Part shown: positions 1 to 11,826 of the stretch, piece by piece | Numbering within the stretch: position 1 is the first letter of the stretch | Layout: each line of letters opens with the position of its first letter | Source of the DNA: Pseudovirgaria hyperparasitica | Taxonomy: Eukaryota; Ascomycota; Dothideomycetes; Acrospermales; Acrospermaceae | Length of the DNA: 64,000 nucleotides | Assembly (NCBI RefSeq): GCF_010093815.1 | Contig: NW_022985565.1 | Span: 335,924-399,923, forward strand | Direction of reading: 5' to 3' | Translations under genes and position numbers: made by a program | The notes under the pieces: generated by a model | The model's input: the letters and a program-made list of their open reading frames with translations, nothing else | Database searches by the model: none | Told to the model about the DNA's origin: nothing

Positions 1-996
1 GACCTGAAGTACGCCAGACCTATAGTGTTTAAAGCAATCTCGGTGACAGTAAGTGAAATCATATTCATTAGTCGAGGTTTATCACTTTAGCCTTATTCAC
101 TAGTGGGATTGTCTTGTGTAAAACAGAATGTCGTTCAGAATACGATTCGTAGTTGCCAGGGTTGATTGTAGGAGATCACCGGAGCTCATTGGTAGGACAG
201 CTTGGTCTCGCCCGTCTCTTGGGTTTGACAAGGCCAAGAAGCATAACAAACACGGACTGATCACGCGACGGTGGTTATAGGAGCTCTGGACCCCATACCA
301 AGGCTCGCGGCGCCACCTGTCCTCGGATTGCTAGATTGTGCATCTAATCAATCACCAAAGACTTGCTCGGATTTCACCACGTGAGGATACACATTCTTAG
401 CCAAAAAAGGAATGTATCAGAAAACATGCGTAGCGTCGTATATGTCAGCCTTGCAAAACACGTGGAAAGCAGGTGTTGGATGAAACATGATCCCCGCAAT
501 CAAAGTCCCCAATCGGCGGGAAACATTCCGACAGACCGAAACGCATGGATTCGCCTGTAATTTCCGTAGTTGCTCCACCAAACGGTCATCGCGGTAGTAC
601 AGCAGAGCGTAATGTTGGCGGATTTATAGTGTCGAGGGTAGCTTTTGTCGAAAGTGAATTACGCAGACCGCTTGTTAGGCGAGATCAGCTTACATCACCT
701 GATGCACTGACCTAGGCAAATCTGTTACCAGCGACCAGTAGCTGTTGCCGCCGTGTTGGTGGCCTGCAATTTAGTGCTCATGTCAGTGCTGCACAGCAAA
801 TAGGGCAAAGGACCTGTGACGATGCACCAAAGTTGTCCAGGGATGGGGCGAGGTGAAGTATCGTGAGTCGCCCAGCTACACAAACCCTGTTCGCTGTTCT
901 GCATAAGAAATGTATATAGTTGGGATGCTGGAAGTAGAAAATATCCGCTAGTTGGTTGACAGAACCTTCCGCAAATCATCACCGACGTCACTCAAG
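1..996. other. No gene recognised at left edge
   Basis: Only short open frames with no recognisable protein are visible on either strand. The last few hundred bases probably include the promoter of the oxygenase that follows. I see no tRNA, repeat array or transposon ends. Confidence 0.5.
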
Positions 997-2146
997 ATGC
1001 ATACTCCACACCAGACCCAGGACATATCGCAGGAGTTCCTGGAGTTTCGGGGATTCAAAGGCGTTACCAAAGTTCCCCTCAGCTACGATCACGACGGCTC
1101 TAAAGACATTCCGACAGTTCCAATTGTGGACTGTGCTGGAATCTTTTCTTCTGACTCTGACGAACGGAAATCGGTGGCAACGTCAGTCAGATCTGCGCTT
1201 CGCAGATACCAGACGTTGTATGCAAGCAACCATGGCATATCGGGAGACCTCCAGGAGTTGGTGAAGAACCATGGCAATACCTTCTTCAGTCAACCCATCG
1301 AAGAGAAAATGAAATACCACCAAGCCAAATCTCCAAGCGGAAAAAGAGGCTACCAATACATATCAGAAGGCAGAGAAGACGAGCCTGGAAGACACGGTTC
1401 GTGATAGCCCTTCTTCTATTCCAAATAAAATCGAGGATTGGGAGATGGTGATTGTGGCTGACCTAGGACCAATAGATTTCCGTGAGGCATTCAAGGCCAT
1501 GTTGGCTCCCGATACGAACGACAGTCGACTACAGCCTTCGAATCCATGGCCCGCGGACGTCCCTGGATTCCGTCAAAGCCTGGAGGAGTACAGTGTTCAG
1601 GTGAGGAGGTTTGTCGAGGCCTTTCTCCGGACTGTTGCTCTCGCCATGAATGCACCAGAAGACTTCTTTGCAGACAAGCACGGGAAAGAGCAAGGCTTAT
1701 GCCTCATCCGATATCCAAAGGCTGAAGGCTCCCAGAACGATGGACGTGCTGCGCACACAGATTACTCCAGTGAGTCATTGCCCTGCATTGCATGTATAAG
1801 GCTAATATCGATAGTAATCACTATCATTGACCAGCTCTCACCGGTCCAAGCTCTTGAGGCATTCGATGTGAAAAATGGTCGCTGGTTCAAGGTCCCACCT
1901 GTCCCTGGTACGCTGGTCATCAACGTTGGCGACTTCTTGGAACGCATGAGCAACAAGTTCTTCAGCAGCACCATCCACTGTGTACGCAACAACCCTGGAT
2001 CTGAACGTTATTCTTTGGTGTACTTCTTCGATGCAGATCCTGAAGCTGAGATAGAAGTCGCTGAAGCATGTGTCAGCCAAAAGAGGCCCTTACTGTTTGA
2101 TAAAGTGAAGGCGGGAGAATGGCAAAAAGGCTTGTACGAGCGCTGA
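997..2146 (+). CDS. 2-oxoglutarate/Fe(II)-dependent oxygenase (isopenicillin N synthase-like)
   Basis: Predicted soluble non-haem iron oxygenase of the IPNS/flavonol-synthase-like superfamily. Such enzymes oxidise small molecules using 2-oxoglutarate and O2; the substrate here is unknown. Three exons: 997-1396, 1467-1769 and 1815-2146, giving 344 aa. The 70-bp intron ends in CTGACCTAG. The 45-bp intron has a CTAAT branch and keeps the frame, joining HTDYS to ITIIDQ. An acceptor at 1834 would break the frame. Seen: the N-terminal DIOX-like segment with YASNHGI; the iron ligands H230-x-D232 and H289; and the 2-oxoglutarate-binding R299-Y-S301. The start is the first ATG; an upstream extension would need a TTG. 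Oddity: where relatives have roughly ACxDTGFLYASNHG, this reads ALRRYQTLYASNHG, and an ADT-like string sits in another frame. Two small compensating indels are possible. The rest looks intact. Confidence 0.85.
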
Positions 2147-2674
2147 GCGCTTAGTGATGAGTCCTGATGTCGATCGTCGGCCGGTTTCTTCTATTCTTTA
2201 CTTTGTTTTTCTACTATTGTTTGTAGGCTTCTTCACGGAAAGAGCCATGTGCTCCTTCGGCTCCTCTGTGAGGGCTGTAACGTGAGCCATTCTGCAATTA
2301 GCGATACCTGTAGGCTGGTTCCTGTTGGACCAGGCGTTGGAATATTGAATGAGGCTGCATGAGCGCGCGGAGTCTGCTCGTCTTGGGTGGTCATCTCTAC
2401 TATATTTTACGGATGGAATATAGTCTTTTATGACATTGACTGGTTACGATCATGTGAAGCTCGCGATTAGAATGCTCAGAATCAGATGAGCAGTCGCACG
2501 TGACGACGCTTGCTCGACGTGATAGACCGTCAATTAATTAGTCTCGACGCGGTCTTTGCTTCCCCACTTGGCATGGCGCATTTTCATGTTGAACCAAAAT
2601 CATTCTTTAGTTCTCTTCTCTACAATCACTTCTGATGCTCAAAGTCCACATAGTCGTGCAGTCTGTCTACGTTA
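2147..2674. promoter_or_regulatory. Intergenic: oxygenase 3' end and PSO2 promoter
   Basis: The two flanking genes point the same way, so this stretch should hold the oxygenase 3' UTR and the promoter of the repair nuclease. No open frame of note and no clear TATA box were seen. Confidence 0.4.
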
Positions 2675-5422
2675 ATGTTTCGCAATCCTCGTGAGAACGT
2701 CGCACGATTATTCGACGAGCGACTTGAGCCGTCCGTCGGAAGAGCACCCTCGCCACCACACACCACCCAACCTGCCTCCAAATCCTTCGCAGCTCGTACA
2801 CCAAAAGCGATGCCATATGTAGCAGTAGGGACTCTAACACAATCAAAGGCTACCCCGGGCTTTTCGACTTCCAAACTCAACCAGGCAACTTTAGTGCCAT
2901 TAAGTGCAAGCAAGAAGTCGTCAATCCCGGGTGGCAATTTCGGGAAGCTGAAGGCGAAGCCAAACGGAAACATCCTGACATTCTTCAAGAAGGCAGAGGA
3001 AGAGAACAACGCCTTGTTTGTGAAAGACAAGCGCTTAGTTGGGAGTGTCACGTCCCAGCAGGAGACTACACCGGAGTACGAGGAGGATGACTCGGCAGCA
3101 GATCATGACGTTTTGACGGAGGGCCGTTATAATGAAGAGGGTGGAAGCATAAAAAAGAGGAGGATAAGCGCAGACAAAGACGACTTCGTTCACGTCTCTC
3201 CACTAGTATCAGGAATTCGAAGTGATTCTGGACAAATTGAAGACACTGAACAATCATCTTTGCCTAGCGTACGGAATGGACCTTTTCTTGAAGACTCGGA
3301 CAGTGATAGTGAAGTTACCAATATGTTATATACGAGGAGACGACCAATCGTAACCGAACAGCAAGATTTCTCGACGAACGAGGTAGATGATCGACCGAAG
3401 ATCAAGTCTGAGGGAGCCGATGAGAAGAGTATTTCGGACACCATCTCTTCTGCTCCGTTCAACTTGAAACGGGAGGCGACGAGTGCACCTGCAGATGTGA
3501 CCTTGGATGCTTTCAACGAGTTTGACAACGCCAACGACGATTTCGAAGACGATGATTTCCTCGAAGGAGAGGAGAACGTTGAACGTAGGTGGATGGAGGA
3601 GCAACGACTTCTGGAATTGGCAGAAGATAATTATGAGAGAGATGAGAATCAGGAAGAACCACGCCCAGAGGTGCTGCCAGAGGTCCTATCCTCGGATTAT
3701 GATGCGGACGCTCCGACATGTCCTGTGTGTAGCGTTGGTATGGCCGGTGTCGCTGAAGAAGACATAACCATACATGTAAACAATTGTCTCGACGGAAACT
3801 CTACCTCCTTACCACAGAATACCATTTCCACGCGTCCTTCAGCTTCGACTGTAAAAGCAGAAAGCGGTCGCCAATTCCAACGTCCCGTACGACCAGCCAA
3901 ACCTGGCCAGGCAAATCCATTTACGCTAGCAGCTCCAGCACCGAAAGGGTCTACATCAGCATTTTCAAAATTGATGACAAGTCATACAGAAGATGCAGCG
4001 TGGGCAACCGCCGCTGCTGCAGAGAAGCAATCACGTGGGAAGCCTGCCTATCAAAGGACGTGCCCTTTCTACAAGATCATGCCGGGCTTCTTCATCTGTG
4101 TCGATGCATTTCGATATGGAGCAGTGAGCGAATGCCGAGCATATTTTCTGAGCCACTTCCACAGCGATCATTATATCGGACTGACCGCATCATGGTCGCA
4201 TGGCCCGATCTATTGCAGTAAAGTCACTGCAAATCTTGTCAAGCAACAACTCCGCGTTGACTCCAAATGGGTGGTACCCATTGAATTTGAGGAGAAGATC
4301 GAAGTGCCTGGGACGCAAGGTGCATTCGTGACTATGATACCTGCAAATCACTGTCCCGGAAGTTCACTCTTTCTTTTCGAAAAGGTGACCGGTAAAGGCA
4401 AGAATCCTAAGACTCAACGTGTGCTACACTGTGGGGACTTCCGAGCATGTCGGGCACATATTGAACATCCTTTACTACGGCCAGATATCATCGACATTCT
4501 TGGCAATAAGACCGGGCAGCAGAAGATCGATGCCTGTTACCTTGACACGACATATCTCAACCCAAAGTATGCATTTCCGCCACAAGAAGAGGTGATCAAA
4601 GCCTGTGCAGACATGTGTGTGAGTCTGAACAAAATGAAGCGCGACGATGAAGACGGATGGGAGCAAATGAAGCGAAAGCGTGCGGGACAGGGTATGGTCA
4701 AATTCGTACAAAAGAATGAAGATACCATCAAGACGGAACCTCTCGATAGCGAGAACGTGGATGCCATGGCTATCGGAACAAACAATGAAGGAAAGCCGAG
4801 GGGCCGTCTTCTAGTTGTGGTTGGCACGTACAGTATCGGCAAGGAGCGTATATGTTTGGGCATTGCAAGAGCACTCAAGAGCAAGATTTACGCACCACCT
4901 GGCAAACAGCGCATTTGTGCTGCCCTGGAAGATCCCGAACTCAACTCGCTTCTGACCAAAAATCCTCGCGAAGCCCAAGTTCACATGACGCCCCTGTTCG
5001 AAATCCGCGCCGAAACACTCGACGACTATCTTAAGGAGTACAGAGCAGAATTTAGTCGTGCGGTTGGCTTTCGTCCGTCAGGGTGGAACTACCGACCGCC
5101 AAACAACCGCTTCATTGCTAGTCCTTCAGTACAGTCAGTTCTGCATTCGTCGAACTGGAAGAGTAGCTATTCAATGAGCGAACTTGTCCCGCAGCGAGGC
5201 AGCACCAGTCGCGCAAGCTGCTTTGGAGTGCCGTACAGTGAACACAGTAGCTTCCGAGAGCTGACCATGTTTTGCTGCGCGCTGCGTATCGACAAAATCA
5301 TTCCTACGGTCAACATCGGTAGCCCAAAGAGCAGAGAAACCATGAAGACGTGGTGCGAACGATGGGCGACAGAGAAGAAGAAAAATGGTCTATTCAAGCC
5401 CGACGGCGAGAGTGGCTGGTGA
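2675..5422 (+). CDS. PSO2: DNA cross-link repair nuclease Pso2/Snm1 (metallo-beta-lactamase, beta-CASP)
   Basis: Nuclear 5' exonuclease of interstrand cross-link repair, 915 aa in a single exon; yeast Pso2 is shorter, with the extra length in the N-terminal tail. Domain order: a disordered, acidic N-terminal half; a PCNA-interaction-like motif NGNILTFF at 97-104, with Asn in place of the usual Gln; a Rad18/UBZ4-type zinc finger C349-x2-C352-x14-H367-x3-C371; the metallo-beta-lactamase core with metal site H494-F-H496-S-D498-H499; then PANHCPGS and GDFR motifs; and the beta-CASP/DRMBL region with VVVGTYSIGKERI and a terminal PYSEHSSF block. UBZ4 and PIP-like motifs are what target the vertebrate paralogue SNM1A to ubiquitylated PCNA. 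A similar recruitment is inferred here. The C-terminus ends shortly after the DRMBL domain, as expected. The reading frame is intact. Confidence 0.95.
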   Translation: MFRNPRENVARLFDERLEPSVGRAPSPPHTTQPASKSFAARTPKAMPYVAVGTLTQSKATPGFSTSKLNQATLVPLSASKKSSIPGGNFGKLKAKPNGNILTFFKKAEEENNALFVKDKRLVGSVTSQQETTPEYEEDDSAADHDVLTEGRYNEEGGSIKKRRISADKDDFVHVSPLVSGIRSDSGQIEDTEQSSLPSVRNGPFLEDSDSDSEVTNMLYTRRRPIVTEQQDFSTNEVDDRPKIKSEGADEKSISDTISSAPFNLKREATSAPADVTLDAFNEFDNANDDFEDDDFLEGEENVERRWMEEQRLLELAEDNYERDENQEEPRPEVLPEVLSSDYDADAPTCPVCSVGMAGVAEEDITIHVNNCLDGNSTSLPQNTISTRPSASTVKAESGRQFQRPVRPAKPGQANPFTLAAPAPKGSTSAFSKLMTSHTEDAAWATAAAAEKQSRGKPAYQRTCPFYKIMPGFFICVDAFRYGAVSECRAYFLSHFHSDHYIGLTASWSHGPIYCSKVTANLVKQQLRVDSKWVVPIEFEEKIEVPGTQGAFVTMIPANHCPGSSLFLFEKVTGKGKNPKTQRVLHCGDFRACRAHIEHPLLRPDIIDILGNKTGQQKIDACYLDTTYLNPKYAFPPQEEVIKACADMCVSLNKMKRDDEDGWEQMKRKRAGQGMVKFVQKNEDTIKTEPLDSENVDAMAIGTNNEGKPRGRLLVVVGTYSIGKERICLGIARALKSKIYAPPGKQRICAALEDPELNSLLTKNPREAQVHMTPLFEIRAETLDDYLKEYRAEFSRAVGFRPSGWNYRPPNNRFIASPSVQSVLHSSNWKSSYSMSELVPQRGSTSRASCFGVPYSEHSSFRELTMFCCALRIDKIIPTVNIGSPKSRETMKTWCERWATEKKKNGLFKPDGESGW

Positions 5423-7040
5423 TGTTCGGCTCTTCTTCACTGGTCGGATAACTATAGACTCCCATCCACCATACACTCTTGTACATATGTCCATGTGTAT
5501 ATATTTGGCGACCGAATGGTCAGAATCTCGATGAAGAGCATCCTCATGATCAGGAACCTTTCTCAAAATCCTCCGGTCGACTAACCGTCATTCGTCTGTC
5601 ACCCCTGCGTGCGCGGCCCATTCCGCTACATCCTGGACAAAGAAGTGTACCAGAACTACGCAAGAGGAGATCCCGCAAAAGCTCCCCGCAGAATTTGCTG
5701 TTATCTTGGGTCCGAAAAGGTAGCCTTCTATTTAGGACTCGGCTCGCGTGGCGAGACTCCCTCTGGGGCTGATGATCTGTTGATCACTAGTCAACCTCAC
5801 CTCATCATGATCTTGTTCAAATCCGATTGTACATGCATGCATGGGCTATGCATGTAGTCCGCTTGATGTACGGTGTCCGGTCAGCTACAGCAGCGAGTAG
5901 TGTTCTAGACGCGCCACTTTCTGCACCGCTCGATTCGGATGCCTTGTTCGTATATGGCACCAATCGCAAACCCGGTCTTTCGCAGTTGCCACTTGCTGTG
6001 TGTTGTCTGGACTGTAAGTATGTAAGTGTAAGTGATTGATTGATTGCCTGCCTGCCTACTGCTGCTGCGCCTCTATTGTAGGACGTAATCGCGGCCACGC
6101 CTCTGATGAGTTGACCGACCCCTACCCCCCCTCCTTTGCATTATATGTATTATATGCGCGACAGCGTCAGGTGAACAGATGACGTGACTGCGGTGCGTTG
6201 TCCCATGTATGTGATGGCGCGCATGCTATTTGGTTGTTAGATTGGATGCCATATCGTGGAATCATCATTCTGGAACTTGGGCTGTTGGAGGTATGTATGT
6301 ATGTATAGCGTAGATGGTTTTATCTCCATACAAATATATGCACATATAAAGATATGAGAACATATGTGTATCGGATCTGTGATACTGTCTGTACACGCAG
6401 ACCCAAGGATATGGGACGACAGCAAATGGTGAAACGCGGGGGAGCTCATGCGTTGCTGCACGACCGACCGTGCCCGGAGCGATGCGGCTCGTGACGCAAC
6501 AATGTTGCGGATATGATGCAGTGCGAGCAACGAGCAAATGTATGAGTGGTACTGTGCGACTGTGGATTTAGATCGTAGTGCGACGACTGCAAGAGATTGA
6601 GAGATGGAAAAGAAGCCCTGGTCAAAGAACATACGATGGTGGCATTGGGTAATCAGCGCAACCCAGGCAAGCATCGCTGTCTGAGCACAAACGGAGTTCG
6701 ACTGTGTTCATATTCACAGTCGCACGCATGATGATAGCTTTGATGGAGATTCTTATTAGCAATCTTAAAGCAGCACTCCTATGCAATGCCTTTCGGTGTC
6801 GAATAACGACAAGATATTTGAATACACACACGAATGTTTGTCGCCAATCGCGCCCCGCTCCTTTCGTAGCGTCCGTTTCGGCCATGAAAGACTGACATTG
6901 AAAATCACCAAAGCGAGCCGTATTCCGGCTGACTTGATGATTATGTCAAACAATTAAACGTTGAAACAACCCCACACCATTAATACCCATAAAAGTACCT
7001 ATAAACTCAAATCGCTGTGCTGCTCCCCCTTAACAGTAAA
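5423..7040. other. Convergent intergenic region, 1.6 kb, no gene seen
   Basis: Both flanking genes end here, so it should contain two 3' UTRs. Small tetranucleotide runs occur: TGAT and GCCT units near 6033-6057, and GTAT units near 6291-6305. The short open frames have no recognisable product. Confidence 0.4.
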
Positions 7041-7769
7041 TTACTGGAGGTAAGCAAGAGCGACGATAGCACCCAAGACAAGAGCGGCGGGGCTCTTGAG
7101 GTTGACTGCGGCGCCGGTGTCAGTAGGAGCTGACGGACCAGTACCGGTAGTTTGGCCAGGGTTCGTGGGTGATCCGGCGCTGGAGGGAGATGGAGTTGCC
7201 GATGTGATCATGGTAGAGTTGTTATGGGTGGGTGATGGGGTGGTGATGGGAGTAGTGACAACAGCGCTGCTGTGAACAGTCGATGATGCGATGGACGAAG
7301 GAGTTGGAGTTGGAGTCGAAGAAGGCGCATCGGATGAGCTCGACTCTGGTTGTTCGCCGGAGCCACCAGACAGAGCGATCTTGCCAGTGTAGTTGATCTG
7401 ATCACCTTGAGTGATTTGGAGGGCGTAATCGGCAGAGTTGAAAAGGTCACCAGCGACGGTCCACTGGTAGGTACCACCGGTTGCGGATGCTGTATATGAA
7501 GTCAGCGAAACGTGTACGATATGTCTTGTGTGGTGTAGTCATAGGGACTTACAAGTCAGAGTAGCAATGGTGTTAAGGTTGCCCGAGTCACCCTCGCGAA
7601 GAGTGATGGTCACTGGCTCATCGATCTCAGGCGCAACGTAGGTGAGAGTGTAGGTCTGCCCGGCCTCGACCTCATTGGGGACACCAGTGAGAATCAGAGT
7701 GTTGGACTGAGCGGCAACGAAGGAGACGAGAGCCGTGGCGCCGACAAGCAGACTGCTGAGGAAGTGCAT
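7041..7769 (-). CDS. Kre9/Knh1-like Ser/Thr-rich GPI-anchored cell-wall protein
   Basis: Predicted secreted wall protein of 221 aa. Exons on the minus strand are 7553-7769 and 7041-7489, separated by a 63-bp intron with GTAAGT donor and TACAG acceptor. Seen: a signal peptide ending near FVAA; a Kre9/Knh1-type N-terminal beta-domain with VTITLREGDSGNLNTIATLT before the intron and GGTYQWTVAGDLFNSADYAL then NYTGKIAL after it; a Ser/Thr/Pro stalk of about 90 residues likely to be O-glycosylated; and a hydrophobic C-terminal tail (AALVLGAIVALAYLQ) after small residues, as expected for GPI attachment. Yeast Kre9/Knh1 act in beta-1,6-glucan assembly. Most filamentous-fungal members like this one are only known as surface proteins, so the exact role is unknown. 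Confidence 0.88.
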
Positions 7770-9227
7770 TTTGGGATATATGGCTTGAAGAAGCTGTAAT
7801 GTGGAGGTAGATGATTGTTGATTAAAGAGTTAATTGGAAGTAGCGATCCAAGTGGTGTACTTGTGGATTAAAGAGAGTGGACTGAGCGAAGAAGTCTACA
7901 AGTGATTCAAGGCCGCAGGTTAAAAAGAACGACAGTGGAGTTGGTAGGGAGGGCGATCGGCGGCGATTTTGTTACCGTGGGAAATGAATCCGCAACGGAG
8001 TTGGGATAGTGGATAGTGCCCAGGCAGGGGTCGCTTGGGCCATCAAGCCACTAACTGGGGGCGTCGTGAGCGTGCGAGGGTTAGTTCAGGCACCCTGCCA
8101 ATCAGCGCGAGGCTCCTCCAGCTTCTAATCCCCGTCTGGAGTAGGATAGCGAAATTCAATTGATTACAACGCCAATCACTCACAGCCTCTTAAGCCAGAT
8201 CCAGTCTCATGCGTGATTTGAGGAGTTTTTGGTGCGAGCAATCCCGGCCTTATCATTTTCGCTCGTTCGTGTGTTGGTGCAGCCCTTTGAGAAGGGGTGG
8301 CCTGGGTGGGATTCGGTGCTTGCCAAAGTCCAAGAATTTGCACTGTCAGTCTCGAGGCAAATTGTCACTTCCAAGACCACTAAGACGCGGAAAGTCGCTC
8401 AATATTCACGGCTTAAGAGCAAGGCTATTACCATCCACTGTCAGTGTAGAATCATGGTAATTTCTGCAGCAGGGCCAATTTATCGGTGCCGCGCGACGTA
8501 AGCACTGGGCTGCTTCCAGGACGTTCTTGACGAGCTTTTGCCGCCCCATTGCACGCAAGGCAGCCTCGACGCAGCGGCCTATATCCCCCAGATTTTCGTG
8601 GATTAGACCCGTCAACATCCGGCTGAAAAGGGGACATACAGCCGTTGCATGTGGATATGCGCCTTGGACGGTCTCTGGACTGTGCAGTGTGTGGCGTCTG
8701 CTATAATTGGACGGGGGAAATTGCTGCACCATGTACAAGCCTTACAGTAATAAGTAAGGCCTCATGGAAACTATGGGTAGCTACAACTCAACATGGCGTT
8801 TCCGTATATTGTGTCATTCAGTTACAGCGGGGCGAGCGAGGCGCATTGGGGCGCAACAAACTGTGTCTCTCCGTTTTGCTGCTTCTCTGCTTGTGACTAC
8901 GCGACTTAGCTGCAGAGTACAGAGAACGAGACAGCCAAAGTTCTATTAGAAGCCATAATTACGCGCCCTTCTGTAGTATCTGTACAGAGTACCCGCCCAA
9001 GACATCGAGCCTCGCAGCGTAGTGCACATCGCAATATCTTGTCCATCTGAAGATCGCAGTTTGACAACAAACAGACATGACTTACAGATTGCGTGATGCT
9101 GGTCGTTGAGAACACAACAAATCAGGAGTTCATATCATGTTTAGGATGAAGCGCCTTCAAGATCACCAGGCCATGCAATATTTAAGGCTAAAAAGGGTAT
9201 CAGAATAACTCGCTCCACCAGTGTTCA
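7770..9227. promoter_or_regulatory. Intergenic: wall-protein promoter and dynein IC 3' end
   Basis: The stretch next to 7770 should be the promoter and leader of the minus-strand wall-protein gene. The distal part is downstream of the dynein gene. A minus-strand frame around 8406-8732 (from an ATG at 8732) shows no family resemblance I can name. Confidence 0.4.
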
Positions 9228-11389
9228 TCACGTCTTCCCATCTGTGCCATTGACCGTCCCAGAACTGTCCATTCGACTGACAAGCTTCTTCACACCTGTC
9301 CATTCTTCCTTTCTTACATTGTCAAGACCTCCAAGATCTGCACCTACTTCAAACACCGTCACCACTCCATCCAAGCCGCCTACGGCAATTCTCTTGCCTT
9401 CGTTGCGCTCCCATGCGAGCTTGTTGAGACTCCGTTGGCCGAAGCTGAGGCCACGCTTATCGCTCGGACTTGCTTTTGCTAGTGGGACTTCAATGTCTAC
9501 ATTTATGTCCCAGACCTCGAGGTTACCGCCTCCGTCCACAAGACCGAAAACTCCAGGCTTGACAGGCGACCACTTAGCATCGTAGACCAAATCCTCACGC
9601 ACAAAGTCCAGTAAGGGGCTAACGACCTGACCCGTACCGATCACACTCGTGGTGCTGGCCGCTGCTGGTGGACGCACTTTCCAGATCTTCACGCTCCAGT
9701 CCAAACTTGAACTGAGCACCAGGTCACCCAGATCAATTATTCCACGAGATGGGTGGAAATCGAGGGACATGACGGGCGCTGCGTGCCCACGATACGCTAC
9801 CCTTGTGTCGACTCCAGCCTTTGCACCTGCGCGGTCGTACCTGTGACAAGGGTATATGGTACCTTCTTCTGAGCCCGCCAGAAAGTAAGTCGGATCGGAC
9901 TGCGGGAATGCCATGCATGTCGGTGCCATGTCTTCTGTCTTCGCTGGCGGTGGCGTGGTGAGCTCGAGCGACTCTTGTGGTTTGGTCAACATATCTACGC
10001 CCCAGCCACAGACAACGCCGTCTGTAGAGCAAGAGATGATATTGTTCGCATTTTGTGTTCCGACGATATCAACAGAGTAGATTGGATGCGTATGCCCTGA
10101 TCCCGTCAGAGGTGTCTTCTGAGCAGGCGCCCCTTTTTGCCGCGTGTCCCACAGGAGTACTTGGCCACTATAAGCTCCTCCAATGATCAAATTCGGATGG
10201 AAGGGAGAGAACTTCGCACACAGAATATCCGACTGGGCATGGAAGACATATTCCGGTCGGTCATGCATATGAAGGTTCCACACCTGGATCAGACCGTCTG
10301 GATCATGAGGAGCCGACGGATTCTTTGTATAAGATGCCAGCACAAGTTCCGGGAATTTGGGTGAGAAGCTTAAATCACTAATCACACGCTTCTTACTCCA
10401 TCTCTCGTCCCAAAATTGAGCTATCTCGCGTACTCTCCGTCCCTTCTTGCCTCTGGTTGCGCCAGGCTCATCATCGTCCTCGTCAGCAGCCTGCGGTCCA
10501 CCCAAAGAATAGTCTGCAAGCAAATCATATTGCTCATCCAGAGCCCTTTCAATGACCTTCGTAGACTTTTCCACAAAATCTTGGAATTCATCGGAGGCGT
10601 TGACGGCAACAAGTTCGTCATCGGTCAACGCACGTGCCGGAAATTTAGACGTGCTGCTTTCGTTCTGAAGCCCGCTCTCAGCCTCTGAGAGTTGCAAAGC
10701 TTTCAACTCTTCCTCAATCTCTTTCTTTAGATTTTGCCTGATCTCCTCTTCGTAACTCTCACGTTCTCTTCGGCTTAGCCTTTTGCTTGAGCGCGGTGAT
10801 TTCATCCGACTGGGTGACTGCTCGCCATCCGATCCAGTCTGCGATTCTCGGCGTCTGGCTGGCGACCAACTATCCGAGGTTTGAACACCCTTGCTATAGG
10901 TTATACGCTCTGGCTGTGGGTCCGTTGTGATTTCGTAGACTGTCGTCAACGGCGCAAATGTAAGGTTGGGTGGAGGCTTGGTAGGGCTTATTTGTGACTG
11001 TGCTGCAGCATTATGCGTAGAGGGAGGACTTGAAGGTTCGTGCTGATCGGAACTGAACTGCCCTGCACTGACAACAGAGGTCGGGCGGCTTCCTCTACCT
11101 GCTGGTGAGCCGGGTCCTGTGGAACCTGGTCTACTCTCTCCGACTAGACTTGATATGAGAGTATCTAGCTCTTTTCGACTTCCTGCTCGGCTTGGTGTGG
11201 GCTGTATCAACTGTGATAAAAGTCAGTGCCGAGATCTGAGTTCAGGGTAACATGTGGACTTCCTACGTCTTCAGTACCCCCGATACTTTGCCTGGAAGCT
11301 GAGAGCTCCTTCTGCCGATTCTCACGTTGCCGTTTCAGCTCCGCAAGCCTCGCTCTTTTAGCTTCTATCTCGGCTTTGCGTTGCTCCAT
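9228..11389 (-). CDS. Cytoplasmic dynein intermediate chain (WD40)
   Basis: Subunit of the dynein motor that links heavy chains, light chains and dynactin; homologue of yeast Pac11 and mammalian IC74. It is 701 aa in two exons, 11267-11389 and 9228-11210, joined in phase 0 across a 56-bp intron with CACTGAC branch and CACAG acceptor. Residues 1-30 form the charged helix (MEQRKAEIEAKRARLAELKR) that in relatives binds p150-Glued/dynactin and Nudel. A segment RKELDTLISSLVGES follows the exon junction. YSKGVQTS at about 146-153 resembles an LC8 light-chain-binding motif. A WD40 propeller starts near residue 303 (REIAQFWDERW) and runs almost to the end. The first ATG at 11389 fits the conserved N-terminus. 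The gene is divergent from the ATP synthase subunit e gene. Confidence 0.93.
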
Positions 11390-11826
11390 GTTATATTGCT
11401 TAACACGGTTGGCAGGCTTCAAGAAGATGCACGTTCAACCAGGCCTTGCCCGTGGATATCGGTGATAGGTGGGCAATCCGAATGACCTTCAAGGTAGGAG
11501 CGTACTCAGTGAAGTATGCATACAGGGACGATACAAATGCAAACGCATCGAGTTCATTCTGAGAATGATGTTGAACTCCGCCAAAAGTTCCTGGCTCCTG
11601 GCACTAGAGCTTAGTAAGGTACTTTTGACAAGCTCGGTCCGTGCAACATTGGCCTCTCGACTTCTTCAAAGCCTTGGACACCACCTCCATACCGCCGAAT
11701 ACTCCATCACTGCCATCTGCGCTGTAGTACTCGACTTTCGCAGCGCAAGTCTATCTCCTAGTCGCCCATTGATTGATTGTTGGCGCTATCACATCCACTC
11801 CTGTCATTAGTTACCGGCCAGCGAAG
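11390..11826. promoter_or_regulatory. Bidirectional promoter, dynein IC / ATP21
   Basis: About 440 bp separate two start codons on opposite strands, so both promoters must lie here or overlap. No distinctive operator or TATA element was identified. Confidence 0.55.

Noticed and set aside
1770-1834. Longer 65-bp intron in the 2OG oxygenase ending at GACCAG
   Set aside because: It would shift the frame and hit a stop soon after. The 45-bp alternative ending at 1814 keeps the frame and restores the conserved HTDYSxITI segment.
8406-8732. Minus-strand open frame as a gene
   Set aside because: The first ATG gives about 108 codons with no recognisable domain, intron or conserved composition.
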